A stretch of 64,000 bases of DNA from Rhizobium sp. Root482 (GTDB lineage Bacteria > Pseudomonadota > Alphaproteobacteria > Rhizobiales > Rhizobiaceae), in assembly GCF_001426565.1 (NCBI RefSeq), contig NZ_LMFA01000012.1, forward strand, positions 620,861-684,860, read 5' to 3'. Positions 1 to 8,716 of the stretch are shown here, piece after piece. The translations under genes were made by a program, and so were the position numbers. The notes beneath the pieces were generated by a model. The model made no database searches. It saw nothing but the letters and a program-made list of their open reading frames with translations, and had not been told where the DNA came from. Position 1 is the stretch's first letter; the number at the start of each line of letters is the position of its first letter.

Positions 1-17
1 GTCTTCTTGTCGCTCAT
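1..17 (-). CDS. Possible 5' end of a gene leaving the left edge
   Basis: A minus-strand ATG at 17-15 opens a frame reading Met-Ser-Asp-Lys-Lys before the window ends. No convincing Shine-Dalgarno sequence precedes it and only five codons are visible, so this is a guess that a gene continues to the left. From 18 to 402 I see no other supported gene; the overlapping small frames there have no initiation signals or recognisable sequence. Confidence 0.2.
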
Positions 18-402
18 GGGAGGCCTGTACTTTCAGCGTCGATCGGTCGATGGTATCGGCGCTTTCCCTATCCGATCGAGGCCAAGGCGGCAAGTCTCGC
101 AACCCGTAACGCCGGCGAAAGCCCTTGCTCCACCAGCCGTTCGGCATCGGTCGCGCCCGGCTCGGATCTGGAAGTGAAGGCCTATCGGCGTAAATGAGTC
201 TCCGATCTCGCACCCGACGCCGGTTCCAGCATGGTTTCATGCACCGATTTTTCAATTTTTCCGCGTAGCGTGCTTTTGTCCGGGGCGCGTCGGAACAAAT
301 GGTCGGTCCTTCCATTTCGCAGGCGTGGCGCCGGGGCGTGGCCTTTGGGGGCAAGTTCCAGTTTGCCCGGACCACACATGTCGCAGGAAAGCGAGAGACG
401 GC

Positions 403-813
403 ATGCTGCAATTCATGAAGCCTGGCTTCGGCACGATCCTGCCCGAGGACGGGCGCGCCCATGAGGAATGGGTGGAGGCGCTGATGCGGCAGGACTATGT
501 CATCGAAACCTGGCACTGCGACCTATCGACGGGGCTGTTTTCTGTGGGCGAAGCGGCAAAAGCCCGGCACGGCCTCAGCGACCGCCTCTGCGGGCTCCTG
601 GATATTATCCGCGGCTACCATCCCGACCAGCACCAGACGGTGCTGAACATTCTCGAACAGGCGACGGCGGCGGCCTCTTCCTTCTGTTTTTGCGCAAGCC
701 TTGAGGACGCAGACGGCGACGCCATCCCGGTGTTCTGCGTGGGAACCTCGCGGATCGACCAGGCGGCGGGACGCATGCAGGGCGTCTTTGCCTTCATGCC
801 CGTCGAGGATTGA
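403..813 (+). CDS. Small PAS-fold-like protein, function unknown
   Basis: A 136-residue cytosolic protein if started at the ATG at 403, which follows a purine-rich stretch; an upstream in-frame start at 325 would add 26 residues of low-complexity sequence unlike the rest. The order of predicted elements (DLSTGLFSVGEAAKARHGL near residue 40, a central helical HPDQ segment, then a strand PVFCVGTSRIDQ and a final GVFAFMP strand) resembles a single PAS sensor domain. No output domain is attached and no cofactor residue can be named. It stands alone; the next gene on the same strand begins about 65 bp later. PAS assignment is by pattern only. Confidence 0.6.
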   Translation: MLQFMKPGFGTILPEDGRAHEEWVEALMRQDYVIETWHCDLSTGLFSVGEAAKARHGLSDRLCGLLDIIRGYHPDQHQTVLNILEQATAAASSFCFCASLEDADGDAIPVFCVGTSRIDQAAGRMQGVFAFMPVED

Positions 814-878
814 GGCTGGCCGAGGCAAGGGACAGCGAGCACCTTTTATTTCGTCCGGCGGGTGCCTATCTTGCCGAC

Positions 879-1247
879 ATGCGCATCGCCATGCTTGCCC
901 TTGCCCTTTTCTGTGCCCTGATCAGCGGCTGGTCGGCGACGCTTGCGCAGATACGCCATCTCGACGCTGCACCGGCCGCGTATCATGAAAGCCTCTCGCA
1001 CTCGCCTCATTCCAAGCTGACAGCGAGCCATGATTGCCGAACGGCGGACGACGGCTGCGATCAACGCGTGAACGGCGTGCATCCGCTGCTCTGCGCCGCC
1101 TGTTACGCCGTTCTTCTGGAATCGGTCGATCTCGACCGCCTGGAACTTGCCACGGCGCCTGTTCTTCCCTCGCCACAAAGACCCTTGCTCGCAAGGACGC
1201 TCAAGCCGCATTTTCCTCCTCCCCGCTCCCTGCCGATGCATTCCTGA
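879..1247 (+). CDS. Small secreted or membrane-anchored Cys protein upstream of a DUF305 gene
   Basis: A protein of 122 residues starting at the ATG at 879 (MRIAMLALALFCALISG, a clear signal peptide or N-terminal anchor). An in-frame start at 810 would bury this signal peptide behind 23 residues, so I prefer 879. The mature part is His/Cys-rich (DDGCDQ, LLCAACY) and ends in a proline-rich tail (PHFPPPRS), a layout reminiscent of DUF2946-type proteins found with copper genes. It is 49 bp upstream of the DUF305 gene and could be co-transcribed, which suggests a periplasmic metal-related role. Family assignment is uncertain. Confidence 0.5.
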   Translation: MRIAMLALALFCALISGWSATLAQIRHLDAAPAAYHESLSHSPHSKLTASHDCRTADDGCDQRVNGVHPLLCAACYAVLLESVDLDRLELATAPVLPSPQRPLLARTLKPHFPPPRSLPMHS

Positions 1248-1296
1248 CCGCGAACACACCCTCAAAATAGACATTCATCGATGAAAGGGAGCAGAT

Positions 1297-1701
1297 ATGT
1301 CTCCGAAAACAATCATGGCCGGCATGGTGCTGGCATTTGCGCTTGCCGGTCCCGCAGCCGCACAGGATGCCGACCACGGGGCGATGGACCACGGTTCCAT
1401 GGACCATGGCGCCATGGACAAGACGATGGAGCCCAAGGGCGATAACGGCCCGTCGAGCAAGGCTTTCGCCGCGGCAAACTCCAAGATGCACAAGGGCATG
1501 GACATCACCTTCTCGGGCAATGCCGATCTCGATTTCGTGCGCGGCATGATCGCCCACCATCAAGGGGCGATCGACATGGCCAAGGTCGAGCTCGAGCACG
1601 GCAAGGACGCCGAACTGCGCAAACTGGCCGAGGAGATCATCGCCGCCCAGGAAGCGGAAATCGGCATGATGGAAGACTGGCTGGCCAAGAACGGCGGCTG
1701 A
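1297..1701 (+). CDS. DUF305 family periplasmic protein, probably metal binding
   Basis: 134 residues with a signal peptide (MSPKTIMAGMVLAFALAGPAAAQ) followed by a Met/His-rich linker with repeated DHGxMDHG units, then a compact helical DUF305 domain holding the family hallmark MIAHHQGAIDMA near residue 86 and an EAEIGMMEDWL helix at the end. The HH pair and the repeated Met/His resemble copper-binding sequences in the CopM group of this family; copper binding here is inference. A good ribosome site (GAAAGGGAG) precedes the ATG at 1297. It lies just downstream of a small secreted Cys protein. Confidence 0.85.
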   Translation: MSPKTIMAGMVLAFALAGPAAAQDADHGAMDHGSMDHGAMDKTMEPKGDNGPSSKAFAAANSKMHKGMDITFSGNADLDFVRGMIAHHQGAIDMAKVELEHGKDAELRKLAEEIIAAQEAEIGMMEDWLAKNGG

Positions 1702-1756
1702 TACAGATAGCCTATACCCGCAGACAGGACCCGCCGGATCAAACCGGCGGGTCTCT

Positions 1757-2386
1757 TCATGGCCTGACGAAGGCTTGCCGCATCGTCTCTATGCCATCGC
1801 GGCAGATGCAGCCTTCGATATGATCATTGACCAGGCCCATGGCCTGCATGAAGGCATAGACCGTTGTCGGGCCGACAAAGGTCCAGCCGCGTTTCTTCAG
1901 GTCTTTCGACAGCAGCGTCGAGGTTGGTGTCGTCGGATTGGCGGCGATCGCCTCGAAGGTCACCGTCTTTGGCCGTTCGTTACCGCCGGGCTCATGGCTC
2001 CAGAAATAGCGGGCAAGCGAGCCGAACTCGGCCTTCAGTTCCTGCGCCCGCTTCGCATTGTTGATGGTGGAGACGATCTTGCCGCGATGCCGGACGATGC
2101 CGGCATCCGCCAGGCAGCGCGCGATCTCCGGCTCGCCGAAATCTGCAACGACATCGAAATCGAATCCGGCGAAGGCGGCGCGGAAGGCTTCGCGCTTCCT
2201 GAGAATCGTCAGCCAGGAAAGGCCGGACTGGAACCCTTCGAGACAGATCTTTTCGAACAACCGGATATCGTCGGCCATCGGCCGGCCCCATTCCTCGTCG
2301 TGATAGCGCTGGTAATCCTCCAGATTGGCATGCCAGGCGCAGCGGTCGCGCCCGTCCGTACCGGTGATGATGCCCCTTGCCGTCAC
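1757..2386 (-). CDS. tag: DNA-3-methyladenine glycosylase I
   Basis: Removes 3-methyladenine from alkylated DNA to start base excision repair. The sequence follows E. coli Tag along its length: the zinc-site Cys and His in RCAWHANLEDYQRYHDEEWG, the core CLEGFQSGLSWLTILRKRE, DAGIVRHRGKI, and the C-terminal zinc ligands in LVNDHIEGCIC. I place the start at a GTG at 2386 preceded by GGGGAG at good spacing, giving 209 residues; the frame also opens upstream at ATG 2407 and TTG 2425, but those add residues not expected in the family. It is convergent with the DUF305 gene and divergent from the transpeptidase pair. Confidence 0.9.
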   Translation of the reverse strand: MTARGIITGTDGRDRCAWHANLEDYQRYHDEEWGRPMADDIRLFEKICLEGFQSGLSWLTILRKREAFRAAFAGFDFDVVADFGEPEIARCLADAGIVRHRGKIVSTINNAKRAQELKAEFGSLARYFWSHEPGGNERPKTVTFEAIAANPTTPTSTLLSKDLKKRGWTFVGPTTVYAFMQAMGLVNDHIEGCICRDGIETMRQAFVRP

Positions 2387-2635
2387 GCTTTTCTCCCCGA
2401 TTTCCATCGCTTTACCATTTGCCAACCATAGTCCTAAAGCGGGCGATAACCCTACCCAAAGCTTTATCCGACCGAACGCCTTTTACCGGGCGAAGATTTA
2501 CCTTTCGGTTGCCGCGCGGTGCCACGATTGGCCGATCGCGCCATTTGCATGGCGCTCACCGTCGCATCCGCCATCCGCCCGCCAATGGACGGCGGAGCGC
2601 CGAGTTATTCCCCGGCGAAAGGTAACGTAACGCCC

Positions 2636-3403
2636 ATGCTGAAAAAATCCCTGATCCTTGCCACATCCCTGTTTTTTGCCGTCTCCAGCCTTGCGGAGGC
2701 GGGAGAACGTCGAAGCCGCCCGCCGGTGATCGTCAGCCCCGATCTGACCGCCCCCTGGCTCCTGCAACTCGGCGGCAAGGTCGAGCCCGTCATCTACCGG
2801 CAGCAGCAGCGCCGTAGCGCGGTGCAGGCGCCGGCCGCCACCCGAAAAAAACAATATCTTTTCCAGCCGCAGGTCCAGCGGTCCGGCGCAGCGCTCGCGC
2901 AGCCGGCTTCGGTGCCACGCGCCCGCAAGCCGGTGCAGACCCGGCTTGATCCGCAATTCCTGCCGCAAACGGTCGCCTACGATGGCGGCGAAAAACCCGG
3001 CACGATCGTCATCGACACCAATAGCCGCTTTCTCTACCTGGTGACCGGCAATGGCGAAGCGCGCCGCTACGGCGTCGGCGTCGGCAAGCCCGGCTTCGAA
3101 TGGGCGGGCAACCACAAGGTGACCCGCAAGGCCGAATGGCCAAGCTGGACGCCGCCTTCGGAAATGATCGCCCGCGAAGCGGCCAAGGGACATTACCTGC
3201 CGGCCCGCATGGACGGCGGCGAGGCCAATCCGCTCGGCGCGCGCGCCATGTATCTCGGCTCGACGCTCTACCGCATCCACGGCACCAACGCCCCCTGGAC
3301 CATCGGCTACGCGGTCTCCTCCGGCTGTATCCGGATGCGCAACGAGGATGTGGTCGATCTCTACGAGCGCGTCAAAGTCGGCACGCGGGTCGTCGTGATC
3401 TGA
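2636..3403 (+). CDS. YkuD-type L,D-transpeptidase, first of a tandem pair
   Basis: 255 residues from the ATG at 2636, which gives a signal peptide (MLKKSLILATSLFFAVSSLAEAGE); earlier in-frame starts lack a secretory N-terminus. A Gln/Arg-rich linker is followed by the catalytic domain from about residue 115, containing IVIDTNSRFLYLV and the active-site block HGTNAPWTIGYAVSSGCIRM, with the catalytic cysteine in SSGCIRM. Enzymes of this family form 3-3 peptidoglycan cross-links or attach proteins to peptidoglycan in the periplasm. The next gene encodes a close paralogue in the same orientation. Confidence 0.9.
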   Translation: MLKKSLILATSLFFAVSSLAEAGERRSRPPVIVSPDLTAPWLLQLGGKVEPVIYRQQQRRSAVQAPAATRKKQYLFQPQVQRSGAALAQPASVPRARKPVQTRLDPQFLPQTVAYDGGEKPGTIVIDTNSRFLYLVTGNGEARRYGVGVGKPGFEWAGNHKVTRKAEWPSWTPPSEMIAREAAKGHYLPARMDGGEANPLGARAMYLGSTLYRIHGTNAPWTIGYAVSSGCIRMRNEDVVDLYERVKVGTRVVVI

Positions 3404-3572
3404 CCTCGGTCGCCGCGCCTTAATGGGGCGCCGGCGTTGCCTTTCGGCAACAGCGGTTCCCGGGGTGACAGCTCCGGGGGCCGGATTTGCTCTATCCATG
3501 GCCCATCAGCCTTGCGTAAAACGTGATATGGAATAGCGTTTCGCATGCTTGGGACTGGAGAGGGATTTACCG

Positions 3573-4262
3573 ATGACACATATTCTGAAAGGCATGGCCG
3601 CGCTCGCCTTTGCGGCCGCTGTCACGCTTGGCGCCACGAGCGCCTCTGCCTTCACGCCGGACCGGCCGGCGACGTCCGTATCGGATGTCACCCTGGCGGC
3701 CATGCCGGAGAAGAAGCCGGCAAAGAAATACTGGCGCACCAAGGTGCGGCTGCAGACCGATGAAGCTCCCGGCACCATCATCGTCGATACCAACAACCGC
3801 TATCTCTATTACATCGAAGGCCGCAACCGGGCGACGCGCTATGGTATCGGCGTCGGTCGCGAAGGTTTTGGCTGGTCGGGCGTGGTCAAGGTACAGCGCA
3901 AGGCGGAATGGCCGGGTTGGACGCCGCCGAAGGAAATGATCGCCCGCGAACGCAAGAAGGGCCATATCCTGCCGGCCTACCAGGAAGGCGGCATCGACAA
4001 TCCGCTCGGCGCCCGCGCGCTCTATCTCTACAAGGGCCGCAACGATTCCGGCTTCCGCATCCACGGCACCAACCAGCCCTGGACGATCGGCCTCAATATG
4101 TCGTCCGGCTGTATCCGCATGATGAACAAGGATGTCGAGCACCTCTACAAGCGCGTCGATATCGGCACCAAGGTCATCGTCGTCGGCCCCGGCAACCGGC
4201 AGGGTGAGGTCTCCTATGACGACCGCGGCGTGGACATCCTGCGCACGATCTTCGGCGGCTGA
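3573..4262 (+). CDS. YkuD-type L,D-transpeptidase, second of a tandem pair
   Basis: 229 residues from the ATG at 3573, with a purine-rich ribosome site (GGAGAGGG) and a signal peptide ([20 protein letters not shown]) cleaved near ASA. The catalytic domain covers roughly residues 60-205, with [13 protein letters not shown] and the active site [20 protein letters not shown]. Compared with its upstream neighbour the linker is much shorter and a C-terminal extension of about 20 residues ([16 protein letters not shown]) is present. The two probably arose by tandem duplication, and this one has its own 169-bp leader, so they may be expressed separately. Confidence 0.9.
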   Translation: MTHILKGMAALAFAAAVTLGATSASAFTPDRPATSVSDVTLAAMPEKKPAKKYWRTKVRLQTDEAPGTIIVDTNNRYLYYIEGRNRATRYGIGVGREGFGWSGVVKVQRKAEWPGWTPPKEMIARERKKGHILPAYQEGGIDNPLGARALYLYKGRNDSGFRIHGTNQPWTIGLNMSSGCIRMMNKDVEHLYKRVDIGTKVIVVGPGNRQGEVSYDDRGVDILRTIFGG

Positions 4263-4286
4263 GGACGGAACGGGCGGAGGGTTTCG

Positions 4287-4330
4287 CCCCCTCTGTCACT
4301 TCGTGACATCTCCCCCTCAAGGGGGGAGAT
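4287..4330. repeat. Rhizobial-type palindromic intergenic repeat, single copy
   Basis: The unit runs CCCCCTCTGTCACTTCGTGA and on through CATCTCCCCCTCAAGGGGGG to end in AGAT. It holds a short hairpin (TCACTTCGTGA) and a longer one (CTCCCCCTCAAGGGGGGAG). The same unit occurs twice more, as inverted arms at 5771-5915. Here it sits 24 bp past the second transpeptidase gene and 90 bp beyond the end of glcF, between convergent genes, where it could also act as a transcript end. Confidence 0.8.
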
Positions 4331-4422
4331 TATTCTTTTTCCTTATGAAGGTCGGGGCTATTGGCGGCCTTGCCTTCGATAAGCCCAAGATTCTGCTCAG
4401 CCGACAGAGAGGGCGACTTTCC

Positions 4423-5739
4423 TCATTGTGCCATGCCAGCCGTTTCGAGCTCCTGCGGACACACGCCGCCATAGGCCCAGTCGAGCAGTTCGACCGTGTG
4501 CAGGATGGGGATGGCCGTGCCGGTGGCGATCTGGGTGATGCAGCCGATATTGCCGGTCGCGATGATCTCGGCCCTGGTCGCTTCGATATTCCCGACCTTG
4601 CGCGCCTTGAGCGTCGCTGAAATTTCCGGCTGGAGGATATTGTAGGTTCCGGCCGAACCGCAGCAGAGATGGCCTTCCGCCGGATCGCGGACGGTGAAGC
4701 CGGCATTCTTCAACAGAATTTTCGGCGCCAGCGTGATCTTCTGGCCATGCTGCATGGAGCAGGCGGAGTGATAGGCGACCGTCCTGTTCATCGCCTCGCG
4801 TCGCGGCAGATCGAGGCCCGCCAGATATTCGGTCACATCCTTTGCCAGCGCCGAAACGCGGGCGGCCTTCTCCGCATAGGCCGGATCGAGCCGCAGCATA
4901 TGGCCGTAATCCTTGATGGTGGTGCCGCAGCCCGATGCGGTGATGATGATCGCATCCAGACCACCCTCGTCGGCGGCCCTTGTCCAGACATCGACATTGC
5001 GCCGGGCGGCCTCAAGCGCCTGTTCCTCCCGGCCCATATGATGGACGAGCGCGCCGCAGCAGCCCTCGCCCGCCGGCAGGACCACCTCGACGCCGAGCCG
5101 CGTCAAAAGCCGGACTGTCGCGGCATTGATTTCGGGCCTCAGCACCGGCTGGGCGCAGCCGGTCAAGAGCGCGACGCGGCCGCGCTTCGGCGCCGTCGCT
5201 GCATGGGTGCCAGGCATGAGCGCCGCAGAGCCGGGCGCAAGCCGTGCCGGCGCCAGGTCAAGCATGATGCCGAAGGTTTTGAGGAACGGCAGGCGCTTCA
5301 TCAGCCCGGCAAGGGGCCGGCCGAGCCGTGCCGCCTTCAGGGCCAGCCGGAAGCGGCCCGGATAGGGCAGGACGGCCGCCAGCACGACGCGCGCCAGCCG
5401 GTCCTTCAACGGCCGCCTGTAGGTTTTCTCGATATGAACCCGAGCATGATCGACCAGATGCATGTAGTCGACGCCGGAGGGACAGGTGGTCACGCAGGCA
5501 AGGCAGGACAGGCAGCGGTCGATATGGGTGACCACTTCCTCATCCGCCGGCCGGCTGTTTTCCAGCATGTCCTTGATCAGGTAGATGCGTCCACGCGGGC
5601 TGTCGAGTTCGTTGCCGAGCGTCACATAGGTCGGACAGGTGGCGGTGCAAAAGCCGCAATGCACGCATTTGCGCAGGATGGATTCGGATTCGGCCACATG
5701 CGGATCGGCGAGCTGCTCGGGGGTGAAATTGGTCTGCAT
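4423..5739 (-). CDS. glcF: Glycolate oxidase iron-sulfur subunit
   Basis: 438 residues. Two ferredoxin-type clusters lie near the N-terminus (CVHCGFCTATCP and CLSCLACVTTCP), followed by two cysteine-rich CCG domains (GEGCCGALVHHMG near the middle; LCCGSAGTYN near the end), the order seen in GlcF/GlpC-type electron-transfer subunits. It would pass electrons from the flavin subunits GlcD/GlcE to the quinone pool during oxidation of glycolate to glyoxylate at the inner membrane. Third gene of the glc operon, separated from glcE by about 200 bp that hold a large inverted repeat. Confidence 0.93.
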   Translation of the reverse strand: MQTNFTPEQLADPHVAESESILRKCVHCGFCTATCPTYVTLGNELDSPRGRIYLIKDMLENSRPADEEVVTHIDRCLSCLACVTTCPSGVDYMHLVDHARVHIEKTYRRPLKDRLARVVLAAVLPYPGRFRLALKAARLGRPLAGLMKRLPFLKTFGIMLDLAPARLAPGSAALMPGTHAATAPKRGRVALLTGCAQPVLRPEINAATVRLLTRLGVEVVLPAGEGCCGALVHHMGREEQALEAARRNVDVWTRAADEGGLDAIIITASGCGTTIKDYGHMLRLDPAYAEKAARVSALAKDVTEYLAGLDLPRREAMNRTVAYHSACSMQHGQKITLAPKILLKNAGFTVRDPAEGHLCCGSAGTYNILQPEISATLKARKVGNIEATRAEIIATGNIGCITQIATGTAIPILHTVELLDWAYGGVCPQELETAGMAQ

Positions 5740-5770
5740 CAGATATGGGACTCCGAAGATTTGGAGGCAT

Positions 5771-5915
5771 ACCCCCCTCTGTCCCTCCGGGACATCTCCC
5801 CCTCAAGGGGGGAGATTGGCCGTGATCTCCGTGCCTCCCTTACGGGCGATGCGTCGAGGGAAAAGAATGATCTCCCCCCTTGAGGGGGAGATGTCCCGAA
5901 GGGACAGAGGGGGGT
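5771..5915. repeat. Inverted pair of palindromic repeats inside the glc operon
   Basis: Left arm 5771-5816 and right arm 5870-5915 are near-perfect inverted copies of a 46-bp unit, separated by 53 bp. Each arm also contains its own hairpins (TCCCTCCGGGA; CTCCCCCTCAAGGGGGGAG). The whole element could fold into one long stem in the mRNA between glcE and glcF. It matches the unit at 4287-4330. It may protect the upstream transcript or attenuate glcF; this is inference from position and structure. Confidence 0.85.
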
Positions 5916-5941
5916 AAGGCACGGCAAACTCATGATCTCCA

Positions 5942-7144
5942 TCACCCCATCTTCCCCGGATTGAAAATACCCTTCGGATCGAGCTTTTCCTTGATCCGCG
6001 CCGAGAGGCTCGCGATGCCCGGCGCCTCCGGTTCGAAAGCTGGCGTTGCAGCGCGCACGGCATCGGAGGCCCGTATCAGCGTCGCGTGGCCGCCGCCCAG
6101 GCCCTTGATGTAGCGCCGCAGCATATCGCCCTCGGCATCCGCCTCCATCCGTAGCCAGACGAGGCCGCCCTGCCAGTCGTAGAAGGCATCGACACCGGCC
6201 GCGAGCCTGAGGGCCGCGACCAGTTGATGGCCCATGGTCGGCGTGACCGAGACGCGCCACAGTGGCTTTTGCGTGCCGTCGGCATAGGGTTTTACGTCGC
6301 GGATGTCGCGCCAGAGCGTTTCCGTCGCCTTCCGGTCGAGCAGGGCGACAGGCGCCACCGCTGAGAAGGCCGACCGCAGTTTTTCGGCGCGCACCGACAC
6401 CGAGGCCGCCAGGCCTTCGAGACGCAGCACCGTCGCGGCGCCCTCCGGGTGGCTGCTGCCGATGAAGCGGTAGCGCACGCTTTCCGTGAGATGCGCGGCG
6501 CCCGAGACCTCCACCGGCAGAGCCAGCGCATGCGCCATGGCACCCGCCGCCTGCGCATCGTCGAAGCCGAAGACGACGACCGTGGCAGAGGCCGGCGGCA
6601 GCGGCAGGACCTTGAAGGTCACCTCCGTCAAGATACCCAATGTTCCGTGCGAACCACAGAGCAGCTTGACCAGGTCGAGCCCGGTGACATTCTTCATAAC
6701 CCGGCCGCCGGAGCGGATCACCTCGCCCATGCCGTTGACGAAACGGATGCCGAGGAGATGGTCGCGGGCGGCGCCGGCGGTCAGGCGGCGCGGGCCGGAG
6801 ACATTGGCGGCAAAGACGCCGCCGATGGTCGGCTCGCCCGAGGTTCCCATGATGCCTCGATGATCGATCGGCTCGAAGGCCAGCATCTGGCGATTTTCCA
6901 AGAGAGCTGCCTCGATCTCGGCCATCGGCGTCCCCGCCTTCGCGCTCATGGTCATTTCCGCCGGATTATAGCTGGTGATGCCGGAGAGATTGCGCGTCGT
7001 CAGAGGCTGCTGTGCCGCGACGCGATTGCCGAAACCCGATCGCGTCGCGCCGCCCATGATCGCCAGCGCCGTTCCGGCTTCGGCAGCGGCCCTGACGATG
7101 TCGGCGATTTCCGCCTCGGTTTCCGGTTCGAAAGGACTGCTCAT
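5942..7144 (-). CDS. glcE: Glycolate oxidase FAD-binding subunit
   Basis: 400 residues of the FAD/PCMH oxidase type. The N-terminal third carries the FAD-binding segment (MGGATRSGFGNRV, then GTSGEPTIGGVFAANVSGPRR and GRVMKNVTGLDLVKLLCGSHGTLGILTEV), and the C-terminus ends in LDPKGIFNPGKM, typical of GlcE. It pairs with GlcD in the glycolate oxidase complex. Its ATG overlaps the glcD stop by four bases (ATGA), indicating translational coupling. Confidence 0.93.
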   Translation of the reverse strand: MSSPFEPETEAEIADIVRAAAEAGTALAIMGGATRSGFGNRVAAQQPLTTRNLSGITSYNPAEMTMSAKAGTPMAEIEAALLENRQMLAFEPIDHRGIMGTSGEPTIGGVFAANVSGPRRLTAGAARDHLLGIRFVNGMGEVIRSGGRVMKNVTGLDLVKLLCGSHGTLGILTEVTFKVLPLPPASATVVVFGFDDAQAAGAMAHALALPVEVSGAAHLTESVRYRFIGSSHPEGAATVLRLEGLAASVSVRAEKLRSAFSAVAPVALLDRKATETLWRDIRDVKPYADGTQKPLWRVSVTPTMGHQLVAALRLAAGVDAFYDWQGGLVWLRMEADAEGDMLRRYIKGLGGGHATLIRASDAVRAATPAFEPEAPGIASLSARIKEKLDPKGIFNPGKMG

Positions 7145-8580
7145 GCGGCCGGACGCCCTTCAAGCGGAAAGACCTTGGACGGGTTCATGATCCAATGCGG
7201 ATCGAAGGCAGCGCGGACGGCCATCTGCTGGTTAAGATCGATCTGGCTGAACTGGTGCAGCATCAGGTCGCGCTTCTCGATGCCGACGCCGTGCTCGCCC
7301 GTCAGGCAGCCGCCGGCATCGACGCAGAGCCGCAGGATGTCGTTGCCGGCCGCTTCGGCGCGCGCCGCATCCTCCGGATCGTTGATATTGTAGAGGATGA
7401 GCGGATGCATATTGCCGTCGCCGGCGTGAAAGACATTGGCGACCCTCAACCCATAGCCCGCGACGATCTCGCCGGTCCTTTTCAAGACATGGGAGAGCTG
7501 GCTGAGCGGCACGGTACCATCCATGCAGATATAATCGGCAATGCGGCCAGTGGCGCCGAAGGCAGATTTCCGGCCTTTCCAGATCAGCGCCGCTTCCGTC
7601 GCCGACTGGCTTTCCCGGATCGTCGAAACGCCATGGCGGCCGGCGATCTCGATGATGCTTGCCAGCATCGCCTCCATCTCGGCCTCCGATCCCTCGACTT
7701 CGACGATCAGCAGCGCCTCGACATCCATCGGATAGCCGGCCTGTGCGAAGGCCTCGCAGATGGCGATCGCCGGCTTGTCCATGAATTCGATGGCGACGGG
7801 AATGATGCCGGAACCGATGACCTCGGCGACACAGGCGCCCGCTTCCTCCGAAGACGGAAATCCGAAAAGCACCGGGCGCGCGCCTTCCGGCCGCGCGATC
7901 AGCCGCACGGTCGCCTCTGTAACGATGCCGAGTTGGCCTTCCGAACCGCAGACAAGGCCGAGCAGGTCATAGCCGGCGGCATCCAGCGCCTTGCCGCCGA
8001 GATCGATCACCGTGCCGTCGAACAGCACCAGTTTCACACCGAGCAGATTGTTGGTGGTGACGCCGTATTTCAGGCAATGGGCGCCGCCGGAATTCATGCC
8101 GATATTGCCGCCGATGGTGCAGGCGAGCTGCGAGCTGGGATCCGGTGCATAGAAGAAGCCATTGGCCGAAACGGCTTCCGAGATATTGATGTTGGTGACC
8201 CCGGCCTGGACAATGGCCGCGCGGTTGGCAAGGTCGATATCGAGGATGCGCGACATTTTCGACAGGCCGATGACCACGGCATCCGCCTGCGGGATGGCAC
8301 CGCCCGACAGCGAGGTCCCTGCCCCGCGCGGAACGACGGGAATGCCGTAGCGGCTGCAATATTTCAACACCGCCGCCACCTGCGCGGTGGTTTCAGGCAG
8401 GGCGACCGCCAGCGGCACCTGGCGATAGGCGATGAAGGCATCGGTCTCGAACGGCACCAGCCCGCGCTTCTCGCTGATCAGGCAGCCGGGCGGCAAAAGA
8501 TCCGCCAGATCCTCGACGATCGCATCCCGGCGCGCGAGTACGGATCGTTTCGGCTCCTGAAAGGCGATCGTCTCGGGCAA
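7141..8580 (-). CDS. glcD: Glycolate oxidase catalytic FAD subunit
   Basis: 479 residues, first gene of the operon. It has the PCMH FAD-binding domain (VPRGAGTSLSGGAIP, NIGMNSGGAHCLKYGVTTNN, GLVCGSEGQLGIVTEATV) and the C-terminal oxidase domain with NVFHAGDGNMHPLILY and GCLTGEHGVGIEKRD, the conserved His motifs of GlcD/LldD-type enzymes. It oxidises glycolate to glyoxylate. Translation starts at a TTG at 8580, supported by GGGAGG six bases upstream; no better ATG exists nearby. A LysR gene is divergent across 136 bp. Confidence 0.94.
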   Translation of the reverse strand: MPETIAFQEPKRSVLARRDAIVEDLADLLPPGCLISEKRGLVPFETDAFIAYRQVPLAVALPETTAQVAAVLKYCSRYGIPVVPRGAGTSLSGGAIPQADAVVIGLSKMSRILDIDLANRAAIVQAGVTNINISEAVSANGFFYAPDPSSQLACTIGGNIGMNSGGAHCLKYGVTTNNLLGVKLVLFDGTVIDLGGKALDAAGYDLLGLVCGSEGQLGIVTEATVRLIARPEGARPVLFGFPSSEEAGACVAEVIGSGIIPVAIEFMDKPAIAICEAFAQAGYPMDVEALLIVEVEGSEAEMEAMLASIIEIAGRHGVSTIRESQSATEAALIWKGRKSAFGATGRIADYICMDGTVPLSQLSHVLKRTGEIVAGYGLRVANVFHAGDGNMHPLILYNINDPEDAARAEAAGNDILRLCVDAGGCLTGEHGVGIEKRDLMLHQFSQIDLNQQMAVRAAFDPHWIMNPSKVFPLEGRPAA

Positions 8581-8716
8581 TTCGGCCTCCCGGCTCGTTC
8601 ACAGGGCCCAGGCCGGGCACAGACTGGGCGCAATTGGTATTTTTTCTTTACCACTATCACCTCGACCCGGCAAATGATAATCAGCTTTTCCGTTTGTGCA
8701 ACAATGGTCAGGATTG

